Shown piece after piece: positions 10,755-22,700 of a stretch of 64,000 bases of DNA. Positions within the stretch are counted from its first letter, which is position 1. Every line of letters begins with the position of its first letter. This stretch comes from Spirogloea muscicola. Taxonomy: Eukaryota > Streptophyta > Zygnematophyceae > Spirogloeales > Spirogloeaceae. The stretch spans positions 408,771-472,770 of the forward strand of contig WELB01000107.1 of assembly GCA_009602725.1 (NCBI GenBank). Direction: 5' to 3'. Position numbers and translations under genes: made by a program. The notes below the pieces were generated by a model, which did not search any database, was not told the DNA's origin, and was given only the letters and a program-made list of their open reading frames with translations.

Positions 10755-11878
10755 CGCCACCCATTGTACGCTTGACCAGCATAGCTTGGAGTCAGGACTC
10801 TGCCATTAGCTGTGGTAGATTACCCTGTCATTTTCCATTCTTATCCTCACTTTCTATTGCAACCCTCACTTAGGGGACCTTGACAAGACGGTGCGTCAAA
10901 GAGGCTGGCGTCAGGCTTTGCTCAAAGCCATTGATCTGTGCCAAGAAGGCAGCGGCCCTAATGATTGAGCAGACCAGAGCAAAGGGCATTGTTATGGAGT
11001 CCAGTAATTGTGTAGAATAGACATCCTGATCTCCAGCTCAGAGTGGTAGCTGCCGCCACCTCACGCAGAGCTGGAGCCCGAGGATGTCAAACGAAACAGT
11101 GTCCCTCTGTAGAGATCAAGCTCAGCATGCTTTGCAGGGTGCGACAGTTGCATTGCACAGCTGGTGAGGGCAAGCTTGGTATACTGGCAAGCCTGCACGC
11201 GGCCTGCATGCAGACTGGCGTTCCTGTGCAGCTTGGCATTATGCTTGCACTTCCTCATTGCTGGCCGAGAGCTGGCCAGCAATGAGAGGTGTTTACCTAT
11301 AGAAGTGGCACTTGCCTTCCAGTCTAAAGGTTGCGCAAAGAACCTTGTGCGGCAATGAAGTGAAGTGCAACCCATAAGACAGCATTGAAGGTCTAGTTTG
11401 GTGCGATGCCCAAGCTTTGCCCACGGCTTGAACTTCTGAAGAGAGAGTGTACGAATGGATTATGAAAGCCACCCGCTGGAGCAAAATACACGAGATAGCT
11501 CTTCCACTGCAGGGCAATGGCTGTGCGAGCCCAGCCCAACAGGAATGCATAAGACCAGGAAGGCGCACAAGTACGCAACTGCTTTCCATGACTCCTGCGA
11601 AAGGTCGCTCAATAACCCCTAGCCAACGTTTGTCGTTTGTTTCAAATACACGAAATCTTCCTAGCCAACAAGTGCAGACCCGAGTAAGCAGAGGGCGGTG
11701 AGCGTCCTTCGAATCACATCTAGCCAAGTGATCGAATTTCAGAAGCGGGAGTCACTGGATTGTGCCTGCCACTTCCCAACCCTAACAAGGAAGCTGAAAG
11801 TGCTGTGCAGTCCGCATTTCTCAGCAGCGACCCAGCATCGAGCGTCACAAGGCTGTTCAGCAGGAAGCTGCGCTTGCG
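10755..11878. other. Intergenic region between HECT and PHAX, copy 1
   Basis: No gene is seen. It contains the HECT 3' flank and the PHAX upstream region. Its sequence is repeated with scattered changes at 21724-22700, so it belongs to the duplicated block. Confidence 0.6.
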
Positions 11879-14186
11879 ATGGCGGAGGCCAAGCCAGGCG
11901 CTGCCGCAGTCGACCAAGGCGAGCTCAGCCGCGTCAGGAGTGGCGGCGACGGCTGCAACGGCGACGTCGACGCGGACTTGAGGCCGGGCGCAGGCGGCGC
12001 TTGCTGCCTCGATGGCGTCCGTGACGCCGACGAGGACGACGACGACGAGCAGGGCATCCGCTTGGACGACGTTGAGGACGAAGAGGCCGGGAGCAAGGAC
12101 AACGAGGGCTGCGGCGCGGCGCCGGAGGACGGAGAGCTGGACGAGGAGGAGCCGGTTCGAGCAGCCGCCGGCTGGGAGGAGCCCATGGACGTGGAGGCCG
12201 CGCCGTCAGCGGGCGCCGCCGGTGGTGAGGACCCGGTGCCGCCGCAGACAGCCGCGCAGAGCACTGCCTCTAGAGGCCGCGGCTCGGTCAGCGCGCATCG
12301 GCAGCTCAAGGCGTGGCTGTCGGCTGCGGAGGCTGAGGCGCTGCTGCAGCTGCTGCTTGCAGGAAGGACAGAGGCGGCGGTGGGCAGCTCCACGAGGGAG
12401 GACTTGCAGCTGCTGAAAGAGGTTGGAGCAAGTGGAGGTCCAGCGTCAAGAGGCGCAGCGCCTGGGGACGGCTGCCGCGTTGTCAGCTGCAAGGCCAAGA
12501 AGAAAGCGAAACCCCACAGAGTAGACAAAGCAAGGTGAGAACTCTGTCATGCGTCGTGCTTGCCCGGGCAGGTACGAGGTGCTGACAGCGGCCTTTGCAG
12601 CTCATGCACCTAGGTCCGGCGGTAGAGCTATCCTAAGCTAAGGCCTCCTTGACTTAAAGTGCTATGGCGTCCGCTATCCGCCGTGCCATGGGCAGGTTCG
12701 TGCGGGAGGCGTGCATAGCACTGGGCGAAAAGAAGCAGCACCTTGTACGCGAGGCCGTCAAGGTTCTCGGCATCGATGCCGTCGCTGGCTTCGTTCGCGA
12801 GGTCTGCTACTCCCCCTGCCACAGTTGGCCTGACAAAGAATCCCCGTCGTGCACCACGCCAACCTCTTGACCTCTGACCCTTTTCCAAGTTTGACTATTA
12901 TTATGATTATGCATTTGTGATCTTGTCCCTGGCTCTGAATTCGTGACTCTCACTAATCTCCAATCTTATAGTCAATGGGTGTCAACGGAGGTCAGACTTT
13001 TCAACCAAAGAGCAGCTCTGAGAAACCTAAAAGCCTAGGCTGGGCGTCACAGTGTGCATGGCTGACCACCTTGGCCGCTCAGGTAAACGCCGTGGAGGCC
13101 TGTGGCGGGCAGCTCACGGCAGACGGTCGAGCACGGCGCACGCCTGGGGGCGTTCTCTGGAACATTGTGCGGAGCCACGTCGACGCTGCCACGTACAAGC
13201 GCATAATGCTCGCTGACAAGCTCTACCAGGTCAGCCCAGCCCATGGTTATCCTGCAGTCCGTCTACTATTTATCTAACAAACCTGCTGCTCATTGCCGAA
13301 GTGGACTCCAGCTTGCTGCATTCTTCAAAATTTAGCCATGTGCTCACCTCCCTTCCTGCGTCCAGCCACAGCCTTCGCAAAGAAAGCCCTCCTCTGCAGA
13401 CTGGCTTGCAGCTTGAAATGCAAGGCCGCCGCAAACCAAGCCCTCTTCAGAGCAGCTTGCTCCTCTCAAACCTTGTACTTGAAATACTGCAGTTTTGACT
13501 GGTACAAGCACTGGATACAAGGTCTCAGACAAGCTGCTCCTATTGGTATGCAGAAAGAGCTTGAGAAGAAGCGAGCACTGAAGCGGGCCAGGCCGATGGA
13601 TGTTGACTCCAGTGGGCTCGGCGGCGGCACTAAGAGGCGCAAGGCAGGAGCGGCTGACGACAAGGCTGCCAAGTCGTTAGCTGCAGCATCTCGCTCAACT
13701 CCAGCACTCGGTTTTGACGTTGTCACCGGATTGACGGCTGGCGAGCTGGAGCCGCCAAAGGTATGTCATGCCTCGTGAAGCCCTCAGAGTATCACACTTT
13801 GTCATGGAAGTCAAAGTCACATTCAAGGTCAGGCTTAATATTCGTTGGAAAGCAAACCCTGGAGCCCAATGCAACTTTCGGCACGTGGCAGACGCAGAAG
13901 GGCGTTCCAGCACCACAGCATGTCAAGCAGTGGCAAAATGCCTGGGCGACTGGAGTGCGCACCACTACAGCTGTCTGCGACAAGGCTGCCGAAGGAGCAT
14001 CGTTGCAGCCGAAGCCTCCTTCTCATGGTGCTCAAGAACCTGGCGCTACATCGCTGGCGGTAGGGCGGCTAGTGCCAAGCCTGACCAAGGAAGTTGATGG
14101 CCCTACAATACTTGCACGGACTTCGGTGATGCACCGCCTTCGCATGCCTCGTCAGTATGATGACGCATTAACATTGGCCGAGCACA
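11879..14186 (+). CDS. PHAX: PHAX (snRNA export adaptor), copy 1, 3'-truncated
   Basis: PHAX bridges the cap-binding complex and the exportin CRM1 to carry snRNA precursors out of the nucleus. Exons 11879-12534, 12572-12613, 12696-12801, 13083-13229 and 13554-13760 join in frame; 13853-14186 is a probable sixth exon. The N-terminal half is acidic (EDDDDEQGIRLDDVEDEEAG). The RNA_GG_bind domain begins with FVREACIALGEKKQHLVREA in exon 3. Exon 4 supplies ACGGQLTADGRARRTPGGVL, the family hallmark GG...DG.RRTPGGV. Exon 5 is basic (KELEKKRALKRARP), perhaps a nuclear localisation signal. The start is the first ATG of a frame conserved with copy 2. Compared with copy 2 the last exon is missing: homology stops near 14772, where retroelement sequence begins. 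It may be expressed with an altered end or be a pseudogene. Confidence 0.88.
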
Positions 14187-14772
14187 GTACGTGACATTGG
14201 AAAGGCACACGTGCACCATCTGCACATGTTAATCATTGCACTTCGTATTGGGAAAATAGGCTGCACTCATTCGATGTCACTTTGCCAAGTTCGGCCTTAT
14301 AGCAGCCAAGCTATGGAGGAGATATCAGCGATGACGAGCAACTGTGTGCCGCCTATCCAGCCCAGTACTGTGCTTGACAATTTTAGAGGAAACTATTCGT
14401 CCGAGGAACTCTGATGTAAGTTTTCGCCAAAAATTGGAATGAAGATAGGATTGGAAGGGATTCTCACGCAGATGGCCAGCCTCGTCCATGTGCTACAGCA
14501 AGCTCCTGATTACTTAAGTCGCCTCCAGCCTCCTGGCTACTTGTGCCCTGCCCCAACGCCGACCTTGTAGCGCCTCTGTGGTGTTGTACAAGAATTACGC
14601 TCATAGCTCAACGAAAAGTGCGAAGTTCTTAAAAGTACAAGGTTTTCAAGTGCTTTGACACACACAAGAGTGGGAGCCACGTGAGGTGCTTCTTGGGGTA
14701 TCAGCCGTGAGCTACGCTGCCATACATTGAGTAAACCATGTTCATTCTGGTATGGCTTCTCAGATGACCTGT
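14187..14772. other. Last intron of PHAX copy 1 up to the duplication breakpoint
   Basis: This stretch aligns with 25011-25590 of copy 2, for instance gccgaccttgtagcgcctct and gtgaggtgcttcttgg. No domain is visible. Similarity ends at about 14772 (atggcttctcagatgacct), shortly before the position where copy 2 has its final coding exon. Confidence 0.6.
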
Positions 14773-14999
14773 CGTGCCACCTGGTGTCGGTTGCTAGTTG
14801 GCGTCGATAGGACAGAGTGGTGTGAAATGTAGGTGACAAGATAGAGTCGACATGACTGACAACGCCAAACATTGCGAAAAGAAAATAGAGAACGAGAAAT
14901 TTGCATATTGCTAAGCTGGAAACGAAATAGATAGTGTAATGTTGAAATGAGAAGGTCACTGGGGCTTGTGATGGATGTTTTCCAGTTTACCCCCCCCCC

Positions 15000-16353
15000 C
15001 TATGAGTCCTGACCAGGTCGCAAAGTTGGGTCAGCATCCACACAAGTCGTGCAGAACCAATCATCAGAAGGGATAGTGGTGAGTGGTGGTGTCAAAGAAT
15101 GAATATGCCACCCTTTGTTACAAGCAGAACACAACAGCATAGTGGCTGCCTGGTCTTCCCGATGACAGATTTCGCATGACAAATGCGCAGAAACCCACTG
15201 CCTGGTTGGATCAATTGTAGTGTCGATGTTGGATAGATGACAGGGTGTGACATTCTGTATGTGGTCTGAAATTTCCCTGCCACATGATCCCTGTGAACGG
15301 ATGACGCCTGAATTATTCTTGCCCACAACTTTGTATAGAAACGGACCTGTAGAGGCATCGAGTGCATCTTGAGGTTTCACCTTGAGGTATACATAGTCAT
15401 TGACAGCAATTGTTTGATGTTTGGCTTGATAATTGCCACTGCGAATTGTAGCGTATCGCTGGGTATCGCGATGTTGAGCAATACGGAGGTTGTCTAAAGC
15501 AATGGGCATATGACGTTTGAATAGACGTCCCCGTTCAGTACAAACTTTCATCCACGTTTTCGGATTATCAAAGTCAACTACTTCCGTGACCACAGCTTGA
15601 AGACTGACAGGAATTGCTGGATGACGTCCATAGAGAAGAAAGTACGGGCTATAAGCTGACAAAGATGTCTGTTTGGACATCCGGTATCCCATTATAAGCC
15701 ATGGCAGGGATTTGTTCCACCTTTCTGTGCCTTTGCGAAGAGCATACTTTGTCAGACCACGTTTGATTGTCTGAACCATGCGTTCTGTAAGCCATCAGCT
15801 TGAGGGTGGTCTCGTGAGGTAAGTCGGTGATCGATAAAAGTTTGGTCCAAGAGAGAAAGTCACCCTGAAATTCCGAACCTTGATCAGTGAGAACCTCTGC
15901 ACAAGCGCCAAATCTTGATAATACTTGATCCAAGAAGGCTTCAGCGATGTGTACACTAGACTTTGTAGGAATGACGACCACCTCAACCCATTTCGTGAAG
16001 TGCTCAATCATGATTAACACGTAGGGTCTTTGTTTACCCAGACGTAGAGGACCAGCCAAATCCAAACTCCATCGATAGAACAATCCATGAATGGGTAACG
16101 GATGAAGTTGAGGTGACTTTAACAAAAAAGTACTACGAATGCGATCACATTCTTCGCAGGTAGATAGAACATGTTTGACCATATTTGTGATGCCAGACCA
16201 CCAGTATTTAGTGACCAACAGACGGATAGTGCGCTTCACACCAAAATGCCCTAAAGAGGCATGAACATCGTGCACGATTTGTGTCCGCAATGCAGGTGGT
16301 GGAACAATCTGATGGCCGTATTCAGCATCAGGTTTGATAAGCTGTGTATCCAT
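15000..16353 (-). pseudogene. Integrase region of the Gypsy-type element, with a C-terminal PHD finger
   Basis: Part of the fossil element. The minus-strand reading shows an integrase: a zinc-binding HHCC region near its start, WSLDLAGPLRLGKQRPYVL and LTDQGSEFQGDFLS of the DDE core, then a C-terminal extension. That extension ends in a C4HC3 pattern (CEIC, MLLCSACNKGWHIHS, WFCTTC) that fits a PHD finger, a module that reads histone tails. In many Gypsy-type elements a chromodomain occupies the same place and guides integration. The region does not read as one intact gene. Confidence 0.75.
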
Positions 16354-16410
16354 TTAAACATAGCGACGTGCTCGGCGTTTTATCCGATCCGCAAGACCCG
16401 CCGTATCACC

Positions 16411-17448
16411 ATGTCGAATGGAGACAGGCCCACGTTTGAAGGTACGCCCGGTGGTTACTCCTTACAAGATGTTAAGATCCACTTGGATGCGGAGATCACT
16501 CACCTTCGCGTCTCAGGGGGCATAATCATTCGAGAGGATCGTTTAACCATACTGGGTCGGTATTTCACCGGACCGGCAGCTGATGTTTATCGCAGACAAA
16601 AAGATAGTGTCTTGAATATGACTAGGCCTATTCCGGAAATTGCAACTGACGTACAAAGAGCCTTGGGTCCTCAATTGATAGAGGATACTGTAGGCGAGAT
16701 GCTATCCAGAATGGCTCGTCATTTCCCGATAGATACAGCCATGTATAAGCAAGCATTGATAAGGTTCACCCGCACACGGGATGAATCAATAACTGCTTGC
16801 TATTACAGGTTTAAAAATCTCATCGAACAATCAGAGACAAGACTCAGTCCAAAAGAACTAGCGGTTCAGTTTTTGAAGGTTGTAGCTGGCACATCCATAG
16901 ACCAGATACAAACCTTACTGTTGGTGCGACGCAGAGCACTTCAGAAGGATGACTATGATCTTGAAGACGTCTTTCATGTCTTGATAGAAAAAGAGAACGA
17001 CGATTTTACATTTCTTACTATGGAGGAACGTCTTGCAGGCACTGGAGTTTATATGGCAAAGACCTCAAACAAATCACCAGGAGGTAATGCCAGGACACAC
17101 ATTGTCACACCTGTATCATCACCTTCCGTCAAGTCATTCTCTCCTCAGAATCCGTCTATCTCACAGTGTCTGCATTGCGGAAAAAGGGGACATGTTAAAG
17201 AAAACTGCAGGCTCCTTCATCAAACATCGGGAGCTGTATGCTCGTTTTGTAATAGGACCGGTCATTTAGACACGCAGTGTTGGCAGAAACACCCGGAAAA
17301 GTTGCCCGACTCCATGAAGGAGAAATATGGTCAAGAAAGAGTGTCTAACCAAGCTGCGCAGTCTTCTGGATCGTCTCAATCCCAAGTCGATCACATGGCA
17401 AAACAAATTCAAGAATTGACCAAACAATTGGCAGACTGCGCAGCTTGA
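16411..17448 (+). pseudogene. Gag region, plus-strand arm
   Basis: Part of the fossil element. The reading starts near MSNGDRPTFEGTPGGYSLQD and carries two CCHC zinc knuckles, CLHCGKRGHVKENC and CSFCNRTGHLDTQC. It ends in a glutamine-rich stretch. The Gag protein packages the element RNA. This copy points away from the integrase, which is the wrong way round for a normal element, and pairs with the inverted copy at 17409-18583. Confidence 0.8.
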
Positions 17449-18583
17449 TTAGACACTCTTTCTTGACCATATTTCTCCTTCATGGAGTTGGGCAACTTTT
17501 CCGGGTGTTTCTGCCAACACTGCGTGTCTAAATGACCGGTCCTATTACAAAACGAGCATACAGCTCCCGATGTTTGATGAAGGAGCCTGCAGTTTTCTTT
17601 AACATGTCCCCATTTTCCGCAATGTAGACACTGTGCGATAGACGGATTCTGAGGAGAGAATGACTTGACGGAAGGTGATGATACAGGTGTGACAATGTGT
17701 GTCCTGGCATTACCTCCTGGTGATTTGTTTGAGGTCTTTGCCATATAAACTCCAGTGCCTGCAAGGCGTTCCTCCATAGTAAGAAACGTAAAATCGTCGT
17801 TCTCTTTTTCTATCAAGACATGAAAGACGTCTTCAAGATCATAGTCATCCTTCTGAAGTGCTCTACGTTGCATCAACAGCAAGGTTTGTATCTGGTATAT
17901 GGATGTGCCAGCTACAACCTTCAAAAACTGAACCGCTAGTTCTTTTGGACTGAGTCTTGTCTCTGATTGTTCGATGAGATTTTTAAACCTGTAATAGCAA
18001 GCAGTTACTGATTCATCCTGTGTACGGGTGAACCTCATCAATGCTTGCTTATACGTGGCTGTATTTATCGGGAAATGACGAGCCATTCTGGATAGCATCT
18101 CGCCTACAGTATCCTCTATCAATTGAGGACCCAAGGCTCTTTGTACGTCAGTTGCATTTTCCGGAATAGGCCTAGTCATATTCAAGACACTATCTTTTTG
18201 TCTGCGATAAACATCAGCTGCCGGTCCGGTGAAATACCGACCCAGTATGGTTAAACGATCCTCTCGAATGATTATGCCCCTGAGACGCGAAGGTGAGTGA
18301 TCTCCGCATCAAAGTGGATCTTAACATCTTGTAGGGAGTAACCACCGGGCGTACCTTCAAACGTGGGCCTGTCTCCATTCGACATGGTGATACGGCGGGT
18401 CTTGCTGAAACGAACTTCGATACCGTCTGCAATAGCACCAACCACAGCAGCAATGTCGGGAGAGTCAACTGCAGGCTCAACACCTTCTGAAGATTCAATC
18501 GCAGACTCGATAGCAGATTCAATCGCAGACTCGATGGTGGATTCAATCGCAAGTTCAATGGTTCTGCCTGATCTCAATTTCAT
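17409..18583 (-). pseudogene. Gag region, minus-strand arm
   Basis: Part of the fossil element and in the same orientation as the integrase, so probably the original Gag. It has an N-terminal extension with a short ESAIES tandem repeat that is absent from the other arm, then the same Gag body and zinc knuckles. The two arms are nearly identical, which points to a recent inverted duplication. Confidence 0.8.
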
Positions 18584-18785
18584 ACACAGATAAAATTGCT
18601 TGATATAACCGCCACACGATAAAACAACAGTTCAACTCGGTCAAGTAAAGAGGCAGCGAGACACCAAGCAATCAACGGCGATGCAAGAACTTGATCCAAA
18701 AACTGGTTTCCGGTATCAGTCACAGTGACGGAAACAGTAACAGTATCGGAACCAGTGACAGTATCGAGTATGGTGACAGTAACAG

Positions 18786-18915
18786 ATAGTGCCCAGTTGG
18801 GACTTAGGATGGTAACCAGAGTGCCCAGTTGGGACTTCGGACGGTAACCAGAGTGCCCAGTTGGGACTTCGGACGTAACCAGAGTGCCCAGTTGGGACTT
18901 CGGATGGTAACCAGT
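18786..18915. repeat. Tandem repeat, about 32-base unit, four copies
   Basis: The core gtgcccagttgggacttcgg recurs four times between gtaacc spacers, with small changes between copies. It sits upstream of the minus-strand Gag arm, where a long terminal repeat or leader of the element would be expected. Confidence 0.8.
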
Positions 18916-18970
18916 TCCACGTTTAATTAAGGGACTCAGAGGCAGTACAGATATGCTCACAAGATACACT

Positions 18971-19627
18971 CAATACAGCCACTGAAAGTAAAGCAAGATC
19001 ATGTGCGTCTTGACAATGCGCCGGTTGACGTACCGGTCAAACGGAGTTCGACGGTAGAAGGCTCTTTAGCAGCCGACCTAACTTGCCCGCTCGTGCCTTC
19101 CTGGCTCGTCCGGAACGCTCACTTGATGTCCACTGGTTGTTCAGCGGCGGCGGCGACGGCGGCGAAGGAGACAGCGACGACGACAGCAGCGGCGGCGACG
19201 GCAGCGGCAATGGCAGCGACGACGACAGCAGCGACGGCGGCAGCGGCGGCGGCGGCAAATCGGCTAAGAGGAAGAGACTTGACCGAGTTGAACTACTCGG
19301 TCCCAGCCCTCCGCTCGCCTATCTTCGGTCGGAAAGAATGGTTCTGTTTTCTTTGGAGCAGGCTCTTTTTGGCCCATTTGGCTCCCCCTCCCCCTCGATC
19401 TCAAGGCCAGTGTAGCCTGAGACCACTATTTCCGACCTGCCCCTCCACCCTTAATCCCCAAGGCCAGTGTAGCCTGGGATTGCTATTCCCTCACCCTTTC
19501 ACCTTTACCCGCCGCTAGCCTGACCGGTACCCGCCTTCACTCGTCAAGGTGGGAGCACACCCATCGAAGCAGGCGTAGGGCTTTTCGGCTTCTCTTGGGC
19601 TTTTGAGCGGTTTCGGGCGGTAGGCTG
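18971..19627. other. Low-complexity and unassigned sequence before the gap
   Basis: Bases 19145-19260 are a run of GCG/GAC-type triplets with alanine- and threonine-like readings. The phrase aaggccagtgtagcctg occurs twice (about 19402 and 19461). A 19-base inverted match links 18633-18651 with 19272-19290 (acttgaccgagttgaact). No gene is recognised. Confidence 0.5.
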
Positions 19628-20323
19628 NNNNNNNNNNNNNNNNNNNNNNNNNNNNNNNNNNNNNNNNNNNNNNNNNNNNNNNNNNNNNNNNNNNNNNNNN
19701 NNNNNNNNNNNNNNNNNNNNNNNNNNNNNNNNNNNNNNNNNNNNNNNNNNNNNNNNNNNNNNNNNNNNNNNNNNNNNNNNNNNNNNNNNNNNNNNNNNNN
19801 NNNNNNNNNNNNNNNNNNNNNNNNNNNNNNNNNNNNNNNNNNNNNNNNNNNNNNNNNNNNNNNNNNNNNNNNNNNNNNNNNNNNNNNNNNNNNNNNNNNN
19901 NNNNNNNNNNNNNNNNNNNNNNNNNNNNNNNNNNNNNNNNNNNNNNNNNNNNNNNNNNNNNNNNNNNNNNNNNNNNNNNNNNNNNNNNNNNNNNNNNNNN
20001 NNNNNNNNNNNNNNNNNNNNNNNNNNNNNNNNNNNNNNNNNNNNNNNNNNNNNNNNNNNNNNNNNNNNNNNNNNNNNNNNNNNNNNNNNNNNNNNNNNNN
20101 NNNNNNNNNNNNNNNNNNNNNNNNNNNNNNNNNNNNNNNNNNNNNNNNNNNNNNNNNNNNNNNNNNNNNNNNNNNNNNNNNNNNNNNNNNNNNNNNNNNN
20201 NNNNNNNNNNNNNNNNNNNNNNNNNNNNNNNNNNNNNNNNNNNNNNNNNNNNNNNNNNNNNNNNNNNNNNNNNNNNNNNNNNNNNNNNNNNNNNNNNNNN
20301 NNNNNNNNNNNNNNNNNNNNNNN
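19628..20323. other. Assembly gap, 696 N
   Basis: A run of unknown bases separates the retroelement region from the second HECT/PHAX block. The upstream part of HECT copy 2 is hidden here or absent. Confidence 0.98.
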
Positions 20324-20337
20324 TTGTGTCCACATAG

Positions 20338-21723
20338 GATTTCAACGAACAAGAGCTGGAATGGTTGATAAGTGGGGCCCCTTGTATCGACATTGATGAC
20401 TGGTGCATGTCCTGTTACTGTACACTTTGGTTCTGTGCTTGAGACTGCATACACAGGCTCCTGCGAGGGCCGCTTCCTCGTCTCATCTGTTGCTGGACAG
20501 TCTGCTTGTTGATCCCCAACCCCATGCACTGCGTCACGTTGTGAGGTGTGTTCTATCAGCTTGCCGCATTCTTACCAAACAGCACGTCAAAGGTGTGTGC
20601 CAGGCGCAGGAACACCGTATACAAGTCAGGCTACAGGGATGAGAAGGACTGCCTTGTCATCCAATGGTTTTGGCAGGTCCACATTCTCCTCTCCCTTTCA
20701 TGGCAGCGTGTCTGGCAGCATGCATCTGGCAGTGCGTCCCTCCTTTGTGAATGCTTGTCATCTTGGATAGATGTCTGTCATGGATGGTAGTGACTTGAAG
20801 TGAAAGGTGCACTTTGGAGTGGCAGCTGGTAGGTTTGTGGAACGAGGAAATGAGGGGTAGACTCCTCCAATTTGTGACTGGTTCTTCAAAGGTGCAACTC
20901 TTAGCTGACACTCCCAACTGCTTTTCTTGTCTCTACGGCTCACACGATCAAGCATGACAAGCAAATAGATGGGTGGCCTCCTATGCCTCTGTCAATATTG
21001 CAAGGAAGCACATCATAAGAAGGTGCAAGGTGAGTCCAGGCTGTCGCATGATGCTGTCTTGACCTCTTTGGCTGTTTCGTTTTGTCCAGCTACCGTATCC
21101 TGAGGGCTTCAAGGTCAGCCTCCGTCTGCGCTGTTCGCAGGCCCACGCATGACTTTCGTACTCAGTACCCTTTTGGAGGAGGACACTTTGCTCTGGCTTA
21201 ACATGCTGTAGAGTGTTTCTCAGTCTCACCAGGAAAAGATTCTGGCACGCGTGAACAATGTGCTGTCTACCTTTGTTCAGTCTGAAAGAAGTCAAAAGGA
21301 TTCCGTCACAACTAGGGTGCATTTCACATGGTCCAGTAGTAGGGCATGACAAAGTCCAAAGGTTCATTGGCTTGCAGGGGCTGCAAGGAAGCGATGGTCC
21401 AAGGCCCTTTCACATTGTTCGTGTGCTGGACTTTACGCGGATGCCTCAGGTCCCTTCCAAGACAAACTGATAGACAATCAATTGAAATACACAACAATTG
21501 GAACATCTGGGTGCATAATCTTTACAGTCTTCGTGTAACATCAATATCAGTGCGGCGACCTTCGACGTTCGTTGACCGTCTTCCACAACCGCGTTCCCTT
21601 TCCATGCAGGCACACACGTGCTTCAACGAGCTCATCTTACCTGACTACCACACCTACACTGACCTGCAAAGCAACCTACTCATGGCCATGGCGGAGAGCG
21701 GCAATCAGTTCCAGCTCCGGTAA
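20338..21723 (+). CDS. HECT-type E3 ubiquitin ligase, copy 2, 3' half only
   Basis: Six exons correspond one to one with the last six of copy 1: 20338-20402, 20604-20676, 20826-20891, 21090-21113, 21378-21449 and 21610-21723 (stop TAA instead of TGA). The frame is open throughout. The reading runs from DFNEQELEWLISGAPCIDID through YKSGYRDEKDCLVIQWFWQ and GLQGSDGPRPFHIVRVLDF to AHTCFNELILPDYHTYTDLQ. The catalytic cysteine and the terminal FQLR are kept. Introns are conserved too, so this is genomic duplication and not a retrocopy. The N-terminal lobe is missing because the N gap lies 14 bases upstream. Whether a whole gene exists cannot be told. Confidence 0.9.
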
Positions 21724-22700
21724 CGCCACCCATTGTACGCTTGATCAGCATAGCTTGGAGTCAGGACTCTGCCATTAGCTGTGGTAGGGTACCCTGTCAT
21801 TTGCTTTTCTTACCCTTACCTTCTATTGCAACCCTCACTTAAGGGGTCTTGACGAGACGGTGCGTTAAAGAGGCTGGCGTCGGGCTCTGCTCGCGCCATT
21901 GATCTGTGAATCCAGTGGCAAGACGGCAGTGGCCCTGATGGTTGAGCAGACCAGATTGAAGGGCATTGTTATGGAGTCCAGTAATTGTGTATCAGAATAT
22001 CCTGATCTCCAGCACAGAGCAGTAGCTGCCGTCACCTCATGCAGAGCTAAAGAGCGGGGATGTCCGATGAAACTGTCTCCGTCTGTTGAGATCAAGCTCA
22101 GCATGCTTTGCAGGAGGTGACGATTGCATTGCACAGCTGGTGAGGTCTCAAGCTTGGTATGCTGGCAAGCCTGCAGGAGGCCTACATGCAGACTGGCATT
22201 CCTGTGCAACTTGTCATTGCGCCACCCTTGCTCAAGCTGGCGAGCAATGGGACATGATGACTCTCAGAAGTGGAACTTGCCTTCCAGTCTTAAAGCTGCG
22301 CAATGAAGCTTGTGTGGCGTTGTAGTGAAGTGCGACCCATAAGACAGGGTTGTAGCCCTAGTACGGTGAGATGCCCAACCTTTGCCCACAGCTTGGACTT
22401 CTGAACAGGCGTGCACAAGTGGATCCTGAAAACCACTCGCTGGAGCAGAAAGCACAGAATAGCCTTTCCAATGCAAGGCGATGGCCGTGAGAGCCCAGCC
22501 CAAAAGGAATGCATGAGACCAGAAAGGCGCAAAAGCACGAAACTGCCTTCCATGGCTCCTGCGAATGGCCGCTCGAAAGAGTGAACCCTAGCCAACACGT
22601 GCAGATCGGAGTGACTGTAGGGCCGGAAAAGCGTCGCTGGAGCCGGATCCACCGGATGGTCCCTGCCACTTTTCAACCTTCAGCAGGAAGCTGCGCGGGG
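21724..22700. other. Intergenic region between HECT and PHAX, copy 2
   Basis: Homologous to 10755-11878. No gene is seen. The reading in frame with PHAX extends upstream of 22701 to 22509, but this extension is not conserved in copy 1, so the ATG at 22701 is preferred. Confidence 0.6.

Larger units (their letters stand above)
14773..18970 (-). mobile_element. Ty3/Gypsy-type LTR retrotransposon, broken and rearranged
   Basis: This is a fossil element of the Ty3/Gypsy superfamily, assigned by its integrase and by a Gag with two zinc knuckles. Visible parts are an integrase region on the minus strand (15000-16353), a Gag region on the plus strand (16411-17448) and a second Gag region on the minus strand (18583-17409). 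The two Gag regions form an inverted pair. Protease, reverse transcriptase and RNase H are not seen. A run of ten C at about 14991-15000, next to the integrase end, could be the polypurine tract of the minus strand. No matching pair of long terminal repeats was found by eye, so borders are approximate and age cannot be read from the ends. The element is broken in several ways. It lies where PHAX copy 1 loses its last exon. Confidence 0.8.

Noticed and set aside
18580-18969. Minus-strand frame rich in TVT repeats
   Set aside because: It results from short tandem sequence upstream of the Gag arm and shows no independent coding evidence.
14773-18970. Search for matching long terminal repeats around the Gypsy-type element
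   Set aside because: No pair of similar ends was visible by eye on the two sides, so no LTR was annotated.
20403-20790. Short plus-strand frames in the second HECT block
   Set aside because: They run across introns of HECT copy 2. Only the exon parts match the family.
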